Assembly (NCBI GenBank): GCA_005223125.1
Contig: NJBH01000005.1
Location: forward strand, 126,780 to 190,779
Direction of reading: 5' to 3'
DNA length: 64,000 nt
Source: Promethearchaeota archaeon Loki_b32
GTDB lineage: Archaea > Asgardarchaeota > Lokiarchaeia > Sigyniarchaeales > SOKP01
Each line of letters opens with the position of its first letter. The first letter of the stretch is position 1. This document shows, one piece after another, positions 17,825 to 26,922 of the stretch. Position numbers and translations under genes: made by a program. A model generated the notes under the pieces. The model worked only from the letters and a program-made list of their open reading frames with translations. It was not told where the DNA came from and searched no databases.

Positions 17825-20170
17825 ATGAGAAAAAAACAAATTTTAGCAATTTTAATAGTACTAATTATTGTAAATGTAGCTACTATTTCAATGGCTCTTT
17901 TGATAACCGGAAAAACTAAAAATGATCTTAATCTCAATGACGATCTGCTAAACTACCTTACAATCAGGGATTATAAATCAGTTGATGGGACTCATAGCCT
18001 TGAAGGTAAAACAACAGATGATCTACCATTTTTAAGCGGTTTAGCAATGTCAACTACACAACCATCTACAACAGACTCATGGCTTGTGAACTGTAGTGAT
18101 GATTTTTATGGTGGTATTTACGAACAAGAGTTTGAGTGCGTACTGGAAGGTGTTCATGTTAATATTTGGATTGGATTGAACCCAGAAGTTTGGGAGGACG
18201 GTTTCCAAGATGAATATGTTCCTGGTGAATGTTTTGAAGATGATGTTTGGTATTTTGCTTATCCTTGGAGTTCAATAGGCATTGATGCAGTTGAGGCTGG
18301 GGCTCCTGATCCTGATGAGGATGGATTCTATTTACCACCTGGGTATCGAGACTGGATAACTGGAGCAGATTTGATCGAAATTCAAGGTGAATTCGATAAC
18401 AATATTCATGATACTGTTGTCGATCATTTTGGTGAATATAGTGATCGACCAGGTCCCTTAGGTGATTATAAGATTCAAGTATTAATATTCAACATGCGGG
18501 ATGGGCTCTTCTATGAACCAATTGAAGCTGGTTGGTTTATAATGGGATATTTCTGGTCCAAAATAAGTGAAGAAAACAATGCAAACATATTCCATATGGA
18601 TACATATCAATGGTGGAGACGACAAGGTCATCCAACCGAAAGCTTTTATGGCCTTGAACCACTTCCAGTTCAATATGAAGGTACATTTGCCCATGAATTT
18701 CAACACCTTACACATTATGATGTAGATAGTGATGAATTATCTTGGGTTAATGAAGGATGTTCTGTATTGGCTGAATGGATATGCGGATATGGATTTCCAG
18801 CAGGGCACATTTCAGAGTATTTACTCTACTGGTGGGATACTTCATTAGTAATCTGGCAAGGTACATTGGCTGATTACGGAGTAGTGTTTCTGTGGACTTT
18901 CTATATGTGGGAACATTATGGTGGAGATGCGCTAATATGGGATCTTGTTCATCATCAAGACAACGGAATAGAGGCATGGAATGATTTGCTCATAAATGAA
19001 GGATATGGAAATGGAAAAGATTTTGATGCAATCTTCCAAGATTGGGCGCTTGCGAACTATATTGATGACACATCAATTGAAGGCGGGATTTATGGTTATT
19101 ATGATTTGGATATTCCCTCTGAAGATACAGAAGGGTTTTCCATCTCATTAGCTATGGAACTATGGCAATCAGGTAGTAATATGCCCTTCTTTGACTGGCT
19201 CGTTAATAATTATCCGGCTTCTGGAATACCTTATCCATATGGTTCCTCACTACCCTATGTTGTTAATTATGTTAAATTCTACAAGGAAGGGGCATCCCAC
19301 ATACTCTCAGTTGAGTTTGATGGTGATGATACCTGTGGTGTTTCAGCACATGATGGTGATTATAAGTGGCATTCAGGTGGAGATGCATGGGCATGGTTTA
19401 GACTTGGTCAAACCTTTACTATACCAGAAGGAGGAGCAACTTTGAGTTTCTGGAACAACTTTGAGATCGAACTAGAGTGGGATTTTGGCTATGTAGAAGT
19501 TCATGATCTTACCGATGATGAGTGGTACACTCTTCCAGGAACCATGACAGTCGCAGATGTTGGTTTCAATTACCAAACTGACAATCCAAACTGCCCAGAT
19601 GGCTTTGAACCAACGGACTATTATGATGCTGACAGATGGTATGCTTTCACAGGTTCGAGTGGTGGTTGGTACCAAGAATTCATGGATCTCACAATGTTTG
19701 CAGAGCATGATATAGAATTATACTTTACCTACTGGACTGATCCATATACCCTTGAAGCAGGATGGTATATTGACGACATTTCAATCCCCGAAATTGGTTT
19801 TAGCGACACTGTTGAAGATGAAGAACATGGGTGGACAATATATGATGGATGGTTCAGAAGCAATATACTTTATGACAATGATTTTAATGTGAACTTTATC
19901 GACATTTTTAACGAATATGGCAAGAATGGAGTATTGGTGGATTCTACATACTTTATAGAATCTATGAGTCTCGATCCTGAAACTGAAATTGGTCTACATG
20001 AGGCACCTTTGATTGATAATGGTGGTTACGAGTCATATTCTGTAATGGTGGTTGCTAACCAACCAGGATTCGAACATACACATGGAAGTTCTTACTTGTT
20101 CAGTGCAGATGTTCTCAAAGTCGAAGACTATGATTGGCTTTGGCGCTGGTTATTTGGAGCGTTAATGTAG
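17825..20170 (+). CDS. Secreted M6-like zinc metalloprotease
   Basis: This 781-residue exported protein starts with a basic stretch and one hydrophobic segment (residues 6-28), a signal peptide or anchor. The zinc site is HEFQH (290-294) with a third ligand probably Glu310 in WVNEG. The text THYDVDSDELSWVNEGCS is typical of the immune-inhibitor-A/M6-like group. The C-terminal part is beta-rich with WYIDDISIPEIG, like jelly-roll domains of that family. It probably degrades extracellular protein. Codon and base use look clearly richer in G and C than the flanks, and the gene follows a decayed gene, which suggests transfer. Confidence 0.75.
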   Translation: MRKKQILAILIVLIIVNVATISMALLITGKTKNDLNLNDDLLNYLTIRDYKSVDGTHSLEGKTTDDLPFLSGLAMSTTQPSTTDSWLVNCSDDFYGGIYEQEFECVLEGVHVNIWIGLNPEVWEDGFQDEYVPGECFEDDVWYFAYPWSSIGIDAVEAGAPDPDEDGFYLPPGYRDWITGADLIEIQGEFDNNIHDTVVDHFGEYSDRPGPLGDYKIQVLIFNMRDGLFYEPIEAGWFIMGYFWSKISEENNANIFHMDTYQWWRRQGHPTESFYGLEPLPVQYEGTFAHEFQHLTHYDVDSDELSWVNEGCSVLAEWICGYGFPAGHISEYLLYWWDTSLVIWQGTLADYGVVFLWTFYMWEHYGGDALIWDLVHHQDNGIEAWNDLLINEGYGNGKDFDAIFQDWALANYIDDTSIEGGIYGYYDLDIPSEDTEGFSISLAMELWQSGSNMPFFDWLVNNYPASGIPYPYGSSLPYVVNYVKFYKEGASHILSVEFDGDDTCGVSAHDGDYKWHSGGDAWAWFRLGQTFTIPEGGATLSFWNNFEIELEWDFGYVEVHDLTDDEWYTLPGTMTVADVGFNYQTDNPNCPDGFEPTDYYDADRWYAFTGSSGGWYQEFMDLTMFAEHDIELYFTYWTDPYTLEAGWYIDDISIPEIGFSDTVEDEEHGWTIYDGWFRSNILYDNDFNVNFIDIFNEYGKNGVLVDSTYFIESMSLDPETEIGLHEAPLIDNGGYESYSVMVVANQPGFEHTHGSSYLFSADVLKVEDYDWLWRWLFGALM

Positions 20171-20350
20171 GAGTCTTTATATCTAATAACTTACTTTTTT
20201 TTTTTTGATTTATTTATTCTTAGTTGTTTCATAATATAATTAAAATTTCTTTCTTGATTATTTTTTGAAGAGTAAATATTATATTCTCAATCAAACTAAG
20301 TATTATAGCAAAAAGAGTAAATTGTATATAGAGAGGAGTTATTCCTTACA

Positions 20351-20848
20351 ATGTTTAACGATATGAAAGATCCTAGTTCTGAGTATGAAATTACGATTAA
20401 TAAACTGTCAGAACAAATTAACGAATTATTTTCTAAAATTCACTATTATCAGGCGCTAATTGCTGAAAAAGACTTACAAATAAAGCATCTTTCTAATGAG
20501 AATCAAAGGCTACTAGTTAAAATTCAAAAATTATCGCAAATAGAAACTCCTCCCCCTGCTCCTACACCAAGTGAGCATTCTTATACTCCACCAACTCCTC
20601 CTCAACAGCCCTCTTCTCCACCAATACCCCTACAACAACCTCTCACACCATCACCGATCCCCCCACAATCTAAGTCCTCATTTTCTTTAAGTGAAGATCC
20701 TCGAATTAATAAACGGCAATGTCCGAATTGTGGTGCAATGGGCTTTGCTATAAGAGAAGTAGATGATAGAACTAAGATACTCAGCTATAGTCCAAGAAGA
20801 ATGTATGCTAAAAAAAAAGTGTGTACAAAATGCAGATATGAATGGTAA
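20351..20848 (+). CDS. Coiled-coil, proline-rich, zinc-ribbon protein
   Basis: This 165-residue protein is built of three parts. Residues 10-64 form a coiled coil. Residues 66-106 are proline- and glutamine-rich (PPPAPTPSEHS, PPTPPQQPSSPP). Residues 122-165 form a zinc ribbon with CPNC (124/127) and CTKC (158/161). There is no signal peptide. The zinc ribbon and the flexible linker suggest an adaptor that binds protein or nucleic acid. GAGAGGAG lies about 12 bases before the ATG. Other zinc-ribbon tails occur on the Roadblock and receiver-like proteins of this window. Confidence 0.6.
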   Translation: MFNDMKDPSSEYEITINKLSEQINELFSKIHYYQALIAEKDLQIKHLSNENQRLLVKIQKLSQIETPPPAPTPSEHSYTPPTPPQQPSSPPIPLQQPLTPSPIPPQSKSSFSLSEDPRINKRQCPNCGAMGFAIREVDDRTKILSYSPRRMYAKKKVCTKCRYEW

Positions 20849-20873
20849 AGTAATTCATATCAAGAATTTTGAT

Positions 20874-21800
20874 TTAAAAAAATGGACTTAAATTACGTGG
20901 GAGAACTTCATAATAATTAACTAAGTCATACTGTTCTATTTTCTCCTTAGTCTCTATTGGAAGTTGATCCAAATTTTGCCCTTTTAATATTAATTTCGTT
21001 TCTTCTTCACTAAATTCAGGTCCTGGTTCAGTCCAATTTATAACATTCTTATTGACGGGGCATACTTTCTGACAATGAAGACATCCAACTAAACAATTAT
21101 GCCATGTAGGATCCATCCATTCTGGAAAAGGAATCTCTCCTGGATGTTCATTGTGGAATGTAATACAACGTTCGACACGCAAAAGAAAACGATCAGTGGG
21201 AATTGCTCCTGTTGGGCATTTACGTGTGCATGCAGAACATTCTTTACACATATCCATCATTCGTAACTCCTGCCAATTATCTTCCTCAGTTGGAAAATCT
21301 GAATATAGAGTTGTTAGACGATGAAAACTCCCCATTCCCGGCACATAAGTGATATTATTTCTCCCATACTCTGCTAATCCACTACGCACAGCTAAGGTTT
21401 TTTGAGGAAGCATAGCATATGCTACTTTATATTCCCCTGATCTTAATATTTCAGAAAGAAATTCAATCATCTGATCAATTACGTTACGACCATATAAATA
21501 GGTAGGAGGGATAAGTAAAGAGATCTTCTTATTATTGCTATGAAAGACCGCTTCAAATTGAGGTTGAGGAACTGATATAATAAAAAGAGATTTTATATCA
21601 GCAAACTCCACATCTGGCTTGAATTCGAAATAGGATTTATATTCTTCATAAAAATCCGGGTCTAAAAGCCTTGCTTCATGATGCTTTTTGACATCTTGAC
21701 GCAACTCTGGAATGTGTTTTACAGAAACAATTTTTCCTTTATAACCTTTCTCTTCCAAGCGTTTATAAAAATTCTGAACAATGTAATTTTTATCCAACAT
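20874..21800 (-). CDS. 4Fe-4S protein related to epoxyqueuosine reductase (QueG-like)
   Basis: This 308-residue protein has the QueG-like arrangement. A cobalamin-binding-type N-terminal domain carries KTLAVRSGLAEYGRNNITYV, and a double cluster region follows with MCKECSACTRKCPTGAI and CLVGCLHCQKVCPVNKN. Those eight cysteines would hold two [4Fe-4S] clusters. True QueG performs the last step of queuosine synthesis. Archaea mostly use archaeosine, so this is more likely a related reductase. The C-terminal HEAT repeats of many QueG proteins are missing. It acts in the cytosol under anaerobic conditions. Confidence 0.75.
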   Translation of the reverse strand: MLDKNYIVQNFYKRLEEKGYKGKIVSVKHIPELRQDVKKHHEARLLDPDFYEEYKSYFEFKPDVEFADIKSLFIISVPQPQFEAVFHSNNKKISLLIPPTYLYGRNVIDQMIEFLSEILRSGEYKVAYAMLPQKTLAVRSGLAEYGRNNITYVPGMGSFHRLTTLYSDFPTEEDNWQELRMMDMCKECSACTRKCPTGAIPTDRFLLRVERCITFHNEHPGEIPFPEWMDPTWHNCLVGCLHCQKVCPVNKNVINWTEPGPEFSEEETKLILKGQNLDQLPIETKEKIEQYDLVNYYEVLPRNLSPFF

Positions 21801-22014
21801 AATTACTACTCTTTTGAAATATTGTTATAATTTATAAATTTATTCCTTGATGACTATATTGTGTCAGAAAATGTAGTTCTTTAGGAAAAACTCCAGAATC
21901 TATTTAACTGAGAAATAAAAACTAATAATTTATGTGTTAAAAATTTAAATTCTCGATATTGATAATTTAATTTAGTTAAGTTAAATCAATTTATCTAAAT
22001 TAATAGGATTATGG

Positions 22015-24291
22015 ATGGGTTTGATTATGTATAAAAAATGCACAATTTTTTTGATACTCACTTTACCATTCCTATTTATTTTATATCAATCTGGAAATTT
22101 TGTTCATGCTGAGGAGTATGAACAAATAGAAATAGAAGGCTTAAAATATCCAATGTATGAATCTGCTGATATTATTTCTCAAGTGAATAATACTGAATCA
22201 ATTGAAATTGCTTTACCAGCAACATCGTGGAATGTTACGAAAATAGAACTAAATTTTACTGACATAAGATTAGGAAAAGAGATAAAAGAATTTGAGGTAA
22301 TTGATGCTGGTTTTAAAGTAATTGAAAAATTTGGTAATAATTATGGATATGCAGTTCAAATCAATATATCTTCACCTACAACCGTTTATGGTACTTATAT
22401 TTATGGTTTTAAAAATGATTTGGCTGATAAAATATTGAGAGTCCAAATCAATGGATATAATCTTGTTAAAAATGCTCCTGAAGATACCCTTTATGGTACT
22501 CCAATCTCACTTAATATAACTAAGAATGTAGGATGGTATTATCAAGAATTTGTTAATCCAATTAATCTTCCAATTGGAAAATATTTCTTAGTGGTTAATG
22601 GTTCAAATATATTTACAGCACAAGATAAATATTACTGGGGATATAATGCTTACACTCAATTTCCAAATCTACACGTTTCAACATATGATGGGAATACTTG
22701 GAGCGAAGGAGTAAAGAATTCCACTTTATTATATAAATTGGTACAAAGTACTGACCGAATTTATAATCCCCAAGAAATAAATATGACACTAAAAATCGAT
22801 AACACTTATTATAGCATCTTCAATGGCAATACTAATGGAACAGGTTATGTTAAAATACCTAAATTAAACTATTCCCCTGATATGAATCCTTTAATAATTC
22901 CAATTAAAAGTAACTCTTCAGCAAAACTTAATTTTAGTTATAACCATATTTTAGGGATAAAAAATAAATTTGATGCAGATGGTTCTGTCTTTTTGGAATT
23001 AGATAAGGTAGTTCAGTGGAAAATAGAGCCAATGATAATTAGAATAGAGAGTAATTACTCAGTTAAATTTTATTATCCTGTTAATTGGAATGATATAAAA
23101 ATATACAGGAATGGATTACTTATTAATTCAGAATTAAATGTTATAATAAATACAGATGAAAAATACATTAGTTTAAAGAGTGAAATTGTTTTAATTGGAG
23201 CATCTTGGTTGATAACAGCATTATCTTCACAAGAAATATTGGATATAAATTTTCCTAAAAAGGAGTTTGAACCTAAGCAAGAACTAAAATTTTCAATAGA
23301 ATTGCCTCAAGTTGAAGGAAATGTCTCTTGGAAGTTAATTGACGTATTGGGTTTTGAAGAATTCTCTGAGACTAGAAGAGTTATTTCGGAAACAATGAGT
23401 TTTTCTTACCAAATTCCGGAAAAACCTTACGAAGGAAATTGTAAGGTCATAGTTATTTGGTATAATGATCAAAAGGCAGGTATATATTTACAAGACATTA
23501 AAATAAATATTCCATTTACTTTAGACCCTGATTCTATCATCTTAATTGTAACAATTATAGGAATAATTTCAACTGTTAGTACAGCATCATATATGACGAT
23601 TAAAAAGGTTAGAAACAAAATTCAGCGAAATAGAAAAAAGTTGATTGATAAATTTATGGATGTGCTTAACTTGAATTATTTTATGGTCATAGATAAAGAT
23701 TCTGGACTATGTGTGTATGAAGAAATCTTAGTAGGTAAAATAGTAGATTCTACATTGATTTCTGGTTTTTTAGATGCGATACGTTCATTTGGAATCGAAC
23801 TTACTGGTTCTTATCAACAATCTAAGACTATAAAATTAGAATATAAAGATTCTAAAATACTAATGGTTGAGTTTAAGAATTTTAGGTTAATATTTATAAT
23901 GAAAGAGAATCCTTCTAACGATTTTTTAAAATCAATTACAGATTTATCCTATGAAATTGATGAAAAATACGGTTATCTCCTCTCAAATTTTAATAATGAT
24001 GTAATGCCATTTAAAGGAATTAAACTTCTTGTAAAAAAGCATCTAAACACAACATTTTTAGCACCATTAAAGGTTGTAGAAAATAAAAATATAAAATTAA
24101 ATTCTACTGAGAAAAATGAAATTAATAATGCATTGGATTTTATGAAGGAAAATTTACTCGAATATTTTTATATAAGTTTTCTATTACCTCAACAGGATTG
24201 TGAACCAAGTAAAATAAAAGCAATATTTAATTTAATTGAAAAAGAAATATTTCAGCCCACGATATTGAAAGAGCAAAAATTACATAAATGA
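22015..24291 (+). CDS. Exported single-span membrane protein with cytosolic longin-like domain
   Basis: This 758-residue protein starts with a signal sequence (residues 8-30). It has an extracellular beta-rich part of about 470 residues with many Asn-x-Ser/Thr sites, then one membrane helix near residues 505-528 (IILIVTIIGIISTVSTASY). A basic stop-transfer stretch (KKVRNKIQRNRKK) precedes a cytosolic domain. That domain (about 545-680) reads NYFMVIDKDSGLCVYEE, GKIVDSTLISGFLDAIRSFG and KNFRLIFIMKE, a longin/Roadblock-like pattern. A helical tail follows. It lies 36 bases before a Rag-like GTPase gene and probably links an outside signal to it. The start may be Met1 or Met5. Confidence 0.7.
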   Translation: MGLIMYKKCTIFLILTLPFLFILYQSGNFVHAEEYEQIEIEGLKYPMYESADIISQVNNTESIEIALPATSWNVTKIELNFTDIRLGKEIKEFEVIDAGFKVIEKFGNNYGYAVQINISSPTTVYGTYIYGFKNDLADKILRVQINGYNLVKNAPEDTLYGTPISLNITKNVGWYYQEFVNPINLPIGKYFLVVNGSNIFTAQDKYYWGYNAYTQFPNLHVSTYDGNTWSEGVKNSTLLYKLVQSTDRIYNPQEINMTLKIDNTYYSIFNGNTNGTGYVKIPKLNYSPDMNPLIIPIKSNSSAKLNFSYNHILGIKNKFDADGSVFLELDKVVQWKIEPMIIRIESNYSVKFYYPVNWNDIKIYRNGLLINSELNVIINTDEKYISLKSEIVLIGASWLITALSSQEILDINFPKKEFEPKQELKFSIELPQVEGNVSWKLIDVLGFEEFSETRRVISETMSFSYQIPEKPYEGNCKVIVIWYNDQKAGIYLQDIKINIPFTLDPDSIILIVTIIGIISTVSTASYMTIKKVRNKIQRNRKKLIDKFMDVLNLNYFMVIDKDSGLCVYEEILVGKIVDSTLISGFLDAIRSFGIELTGSYQQSKTIKLEYKDSKILMVEFKNFRLIFIMKENPSNDFLKSITDLSYEIDEKYGYLLSNFNNDVMPFKGIKLLVKKHLNTTFLAPLKVVENKNIKLNSTEKNEINNALDFMKENLLEYFYISFLLPQQDCEPSKIKAIFNLIEKEIFQPTILKEQKLHK

Positions 24292-24327
24292 ACAATAAAA
24301 TAAGTTAAAATTAAAAAGGTTTGAAAA

Positions 24328-24870
24328 TTGGAACGTAAAGATAATAAAATTTTAATATTAGGTTTGGATAACTGTGGGAAAACTACTATTCTATTGAGTT
24401 TAAAAGAAGACACGAATCTTTTATCCTACTTATCTTTAAAACCAACAAGGGGGGTAAGCATTGAGAAATTCGAAGAGAACGATTTTAATATATATGTTTG
24501 GGATTTTGGGGGTCAAAAAGAGTACCTCTCAGATCATATTACAAATTTTAATAAGTACGTAAAAGGAGTAGATGAGATTATATATGTTATCGATGTTCAA
24601 GATTATAATCGTTATGATCAAGCATTAAAATTCTTAGAAGAGGTAATAAAATCTATGGAGAAAGAAGAATTAAAAGTAGAATTATCTATTTTCTTACACA
24701 AATATGATCCATACTTGAAAAATAATGTTGAATTTAAAGATATTGATAAAAAAGTAAATTCTTTGATAAATAATCAAATTTTTGATTTAATCCCTGCTAA
24801 ATTTAACTATAAAATTTACAGATCCAGCGTTTATACATTATTTGAGAAAAATCTAATATTTTCAAATTAA
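24328..24870 (+). CDS. Rag/Arf-type small GTPase
   Basis: This 180-residue Ras-fold GTPase has all G motifs: P-loop GLDNCGKTT (12-20), switch I with Thr40, WDFGGQ (58-63), HKYD (124-127) and SSVYT near the end. His in place of Asn in the fourth motif is the mark of eukaryotic RagA/C GTPases (HKxD), and GGQ plus the NKYVKGVDEIIYVIDV region also fits Rag/Arf. It lacks the C-terminal Roadblock domain of true Rags and has no lipid-anchor motif. A longin-like protein gene follows 21 bases later and could supply the missing domain. The start is TTG at 24328, after AAAGGT. Confidence 0.85.
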   Translation: MERKDNKILILGLDNCGKTTILLSLKEDTNLLSYLSLKPTRGVSIEKFEENDFNIYVWDFGGQKEYLSDHITNFNKYVKGVDEIIYVIDVQDYNRYDQALKFLEEVIKSMEKEELKVELSIFLHKYDPYLKNNVEFKDIDKKVNSLINNQIFDLIPAKFNYKIYRSSVYTLFEKNLIFSN

Positions 24871-24891
24871 AATAGTACAATAACGGTAAAT

Positions 24892-25284
24892 ATGAGTAAT
24901 ATCAGCAGTATTTATGTGATAGATAATATGAAGACACCAATTTTCACTTTAGAGAACCATAAACAAGGTTCAAATGCAGTTTCTAAAACGTTAATGTCTC
25001 GTTTTATTGATTCCTTACAATCTATTGCATCTCAAATAGAAAACGATGAAGGTCGAGTAATAAAGATTGGAAATAAAAATTATTTTATAATAAAAGATAC
25101 AATAATTAATTTTAAATATATAATAGAATATAGCAATGAGAATACATTTGACCAAATATCTTTAATCTTAAATAAAGTTAAAAATAAGTTTATTGAAAGA
25201 TTTGAGGGTAAATTAGATTTGCCAATATCAATGAAAATTGATCTTGTAGCCTTGTTAAAAGAAGATATTTTAGAATTTATTTGA
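24892..25284 (+). CDS. Small longin-like protein
   Basis: This 130-residue protein has the beta-beta-alpha-beta-beta-beta-alpha pattern of a longin domain: SIYVIDNMKTPIFTLE, a long helix (SKTLMSRFIDSLQSIASQI), three strands (RVIKIGNKNYFIIKDTI, NFKYIIEYS) and a helix FDQISLILNKVKNKFIERF. A short helix ends it. It is the third gene of the GTPase module. In eukaryotes longin or Roadblock domains bind Rag/Arf-type GTPases, so direct binding to the neighbouring GTPase is a fair inference. No other function is visible. Confidence 0.65.
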   Translation: MSNISSIYVIDNMKTPIFTLENHKQGSNAVSKTLMSRFIDSLQSIASQIENDEGRVIKIGNKNYFIIKDTIINFKYIIEYSNENTFDQISLILNKVKNKFIERFEGKLDLPISMKIDLVALLKEDILEFI

Positions 25285-25319
25285 GATTAAGTTAATCCAA
25301 TATCAATATAGGGAAGTAG

Positions 25320-25430
25320 TATCAAGAATATGCCTTACGAATTGATGGATTTAAATATCAAATAGAGACATATTTTGCTATAGCAGAAGCTTATAAAATT
25401 TTAGGAATGGAGCCTCCTCCAAATTTTTAA
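25320..25430 (+). pseudogene. Short C-terminal gene remnant
   Basis: An open stretch of 36 codons without a start follows a TAG at 25317. It reads protein-like (ALRIDGFKYQIETYFAIAEA, then YKILGMEPPPNF) and ends at TAA 25428. It overlaps on the other strand a 54-residue frame, so only one of the two can be real here. I take it as a possible relic. The function is unknown. Confidence 0.2.
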
Positions 25431-25542
25431 TACCAGATCCGTCACCTGTAGGTGCTGCAAAAATTATTTGATACAACCCAAGTCCTAGGGCCCCAATTGC
25501 AATTAAGAGGGCTACAATAGCTAAACCAGAGGATTTAGACAT
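25378..25542 (-). pseudogene. N-terminal fragment of an exported Asgard-type protein
   Basis: This 54-codon frame starts MSKSSGLAIVALLIAIGALG and continues through LGLYQIIFAAPTGDGSG, a membrane anchor followed by a short outside segment, then breaks off at an in-frame stop. From memory, many predicted surface proteins of Lokiarchaeia start almost exactly like this and continue for over 100 residues. I therefore read it as the truncated start of such a gene. It could still be translated as a small membrane peptide. It occupies most of the 408-base gap after the GTPase module. Confidence 0.45.
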
Positions 25543-25692
25543 TATATATTCATCTTTTTATTTTTTAATGTTTTAGATTAGATTTCTTAATTTTAAATTT
25601 ATTAATTAATTTAGTATCTGGAAACAACATAATAAAAAGGTATTTTAAAATGTTAAATAAATTTAAATTATGCACTGAGCTTCATTTTCAAT

Positions 25693-26850
25693 TTAACTAT
25701 TGATTGGATAAATTGCTGAATCGGGTGCGACTTCTTTCTGGAGCATTTTAAAGGCTTTTTTAGAAGTTGAGAAAGTTTTGGCATTGAATTTTTTTATTAT
25801 ATCTTTAAGTTCCTCATCAAAAATTCGCACAAATACTTCAATATTTGGATAACGCAAGTTAAGTTTAGAAGTTAAATAAATTGATTCATCAAATTCAGAT
25901 TCTCGCTTCCAACAAATAAAGACTTGAGTAATTTCTTCTAAATTCACATGAGGGCGTAAATCACTTAAAAATCGAGCGAATTCATTAATGATATGTAATT
26001 TTTCATTCACTACAAACTCGATACCATCATGTTCATCATCAAAAAGATATACTTCTCGTTCTGGTTGTTGAGAAATATGATATGCAATTCTGTGGGTTAA
26101 ATTATCTCTTCCAATTACTATTGCTTTTCCGATTTTATTTTTAGTCCATTCACGGACACCGTCCATAGCCCATTTAGATGTGGAGAATGAAAATGCATTT
26201 AAAGGAGGTTCTTTAAGATACTCTTGCACATGATCTTCAAACGCCCGAACGTAAATTCGGCAACTTGAATTCATTTTACGTATCTTTTCGGTACAAATTA
26301 GTGCGATTCTAACATTATTTACATTAATAAAAACCTCTCTAGAATGCTTTATATTTGCCAATTCAAGGTTGGTTGTCTCAGTTGCATCACCAATTACTAT
26401 TGGGTGTCCTGCATTAAGTAAATCTTCAACTGATTCTTCACTATCTTCAATAAGACAAAATTGTTTCTTATTTTTGACACAATATTCTATAACCCTCTCA
26501 GATAAATGATGATATCCAATAATAACAGCATGATTTCTTTTATGTGAAGCGAGAATTCTACTAGTAATAACAGGATTATACTTTTCAAATAATTCTCCCA
26601 TGATAAATCCAAAAAATATCACTTCTAATAATATCGGCCATATGACACCATAGAATTGACCAAAATCTGCTGCATCAGAGGGAATGTTCACCGTTATTGA
26701 AAATAAAATTATTTCTCCTAAATTATATTCAGGTTCTGTTATAAGAAAGAAAAGAAAACCAAAGAACCAAAACAGAAAGAAAAATATAAACTGTAATTTA
26801 TATTGTTTAAGTTTGAGATGGATTACTATAAATGTGTTTAGGAGATTCAT
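25693..26850 (-). CDS. RCK/TrkA-N protein with a channel-like membrane region
   Basis: This 385-residue protein has two hydrophobic segments in the first 95 residues and two RCK (TrkA-N) domains after them. The first reads HAVIIGYHHLSERVIEYC with CLIEDSEE and VIGDAT; the second reads GKAIVIGRDNLTHRIAYHI with VYLFDDEHDG. The fold is that of RCK-gated potassium channels. The loop between the two segments, where TVGYGD is expected, reads SITVNIPSDAADFGQF, so the normal selectivity filter is absent. It may conduct other ions or act as a non-conducting ligand sensor. Confidence 0.75.
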   Translation of the reverse strand: MNLLNTFIVIHLKLKQYKLQFIFFFLFWFFGFLFFLITEPEYNLGEIILFSITVNIPSDAADFGQFYGVIWPILLEVIFFGFIMGELFEKYNPVITSRILASHKRNHAVIIGYHHLSERVIEYCVKNKKQFCLIEDSEESVEDLLNAGHPIVIGDATETTNLELANIKHSREVFINVNNVRIALICTEKIRKMNSSCRIYVRAFEDHVQEYLKEPPLNAFSFSTSKWAMDGVREWTKNKIGKAIVIGRDNLTHRIAYHISQQPEREVYLFDDEHDGIEFVVNEKLHIINEFARFLSDLRPHVNLEEITQVFICWKRESEFDESIYLTSKLNLRYPNIEVFVRIFDEELKDIIKKFNAKTFSTSKKAFKMLQKEVAPDSAIYPINS

Positions 26851-26922
26851 ATCATAAGATAAAGCACGCTAATATAAAAAAGATATGATCTAACGATGAT
26901 TACATATAAATTATTTTCAAAC

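Noticed and set aside
25320..25430. Both strands of the same stretch as genes at once
   Set aside because: The minus-strand fragment with the export anchor is more convincing; the plus-strand stretch is kept only as a low-confidence relic.
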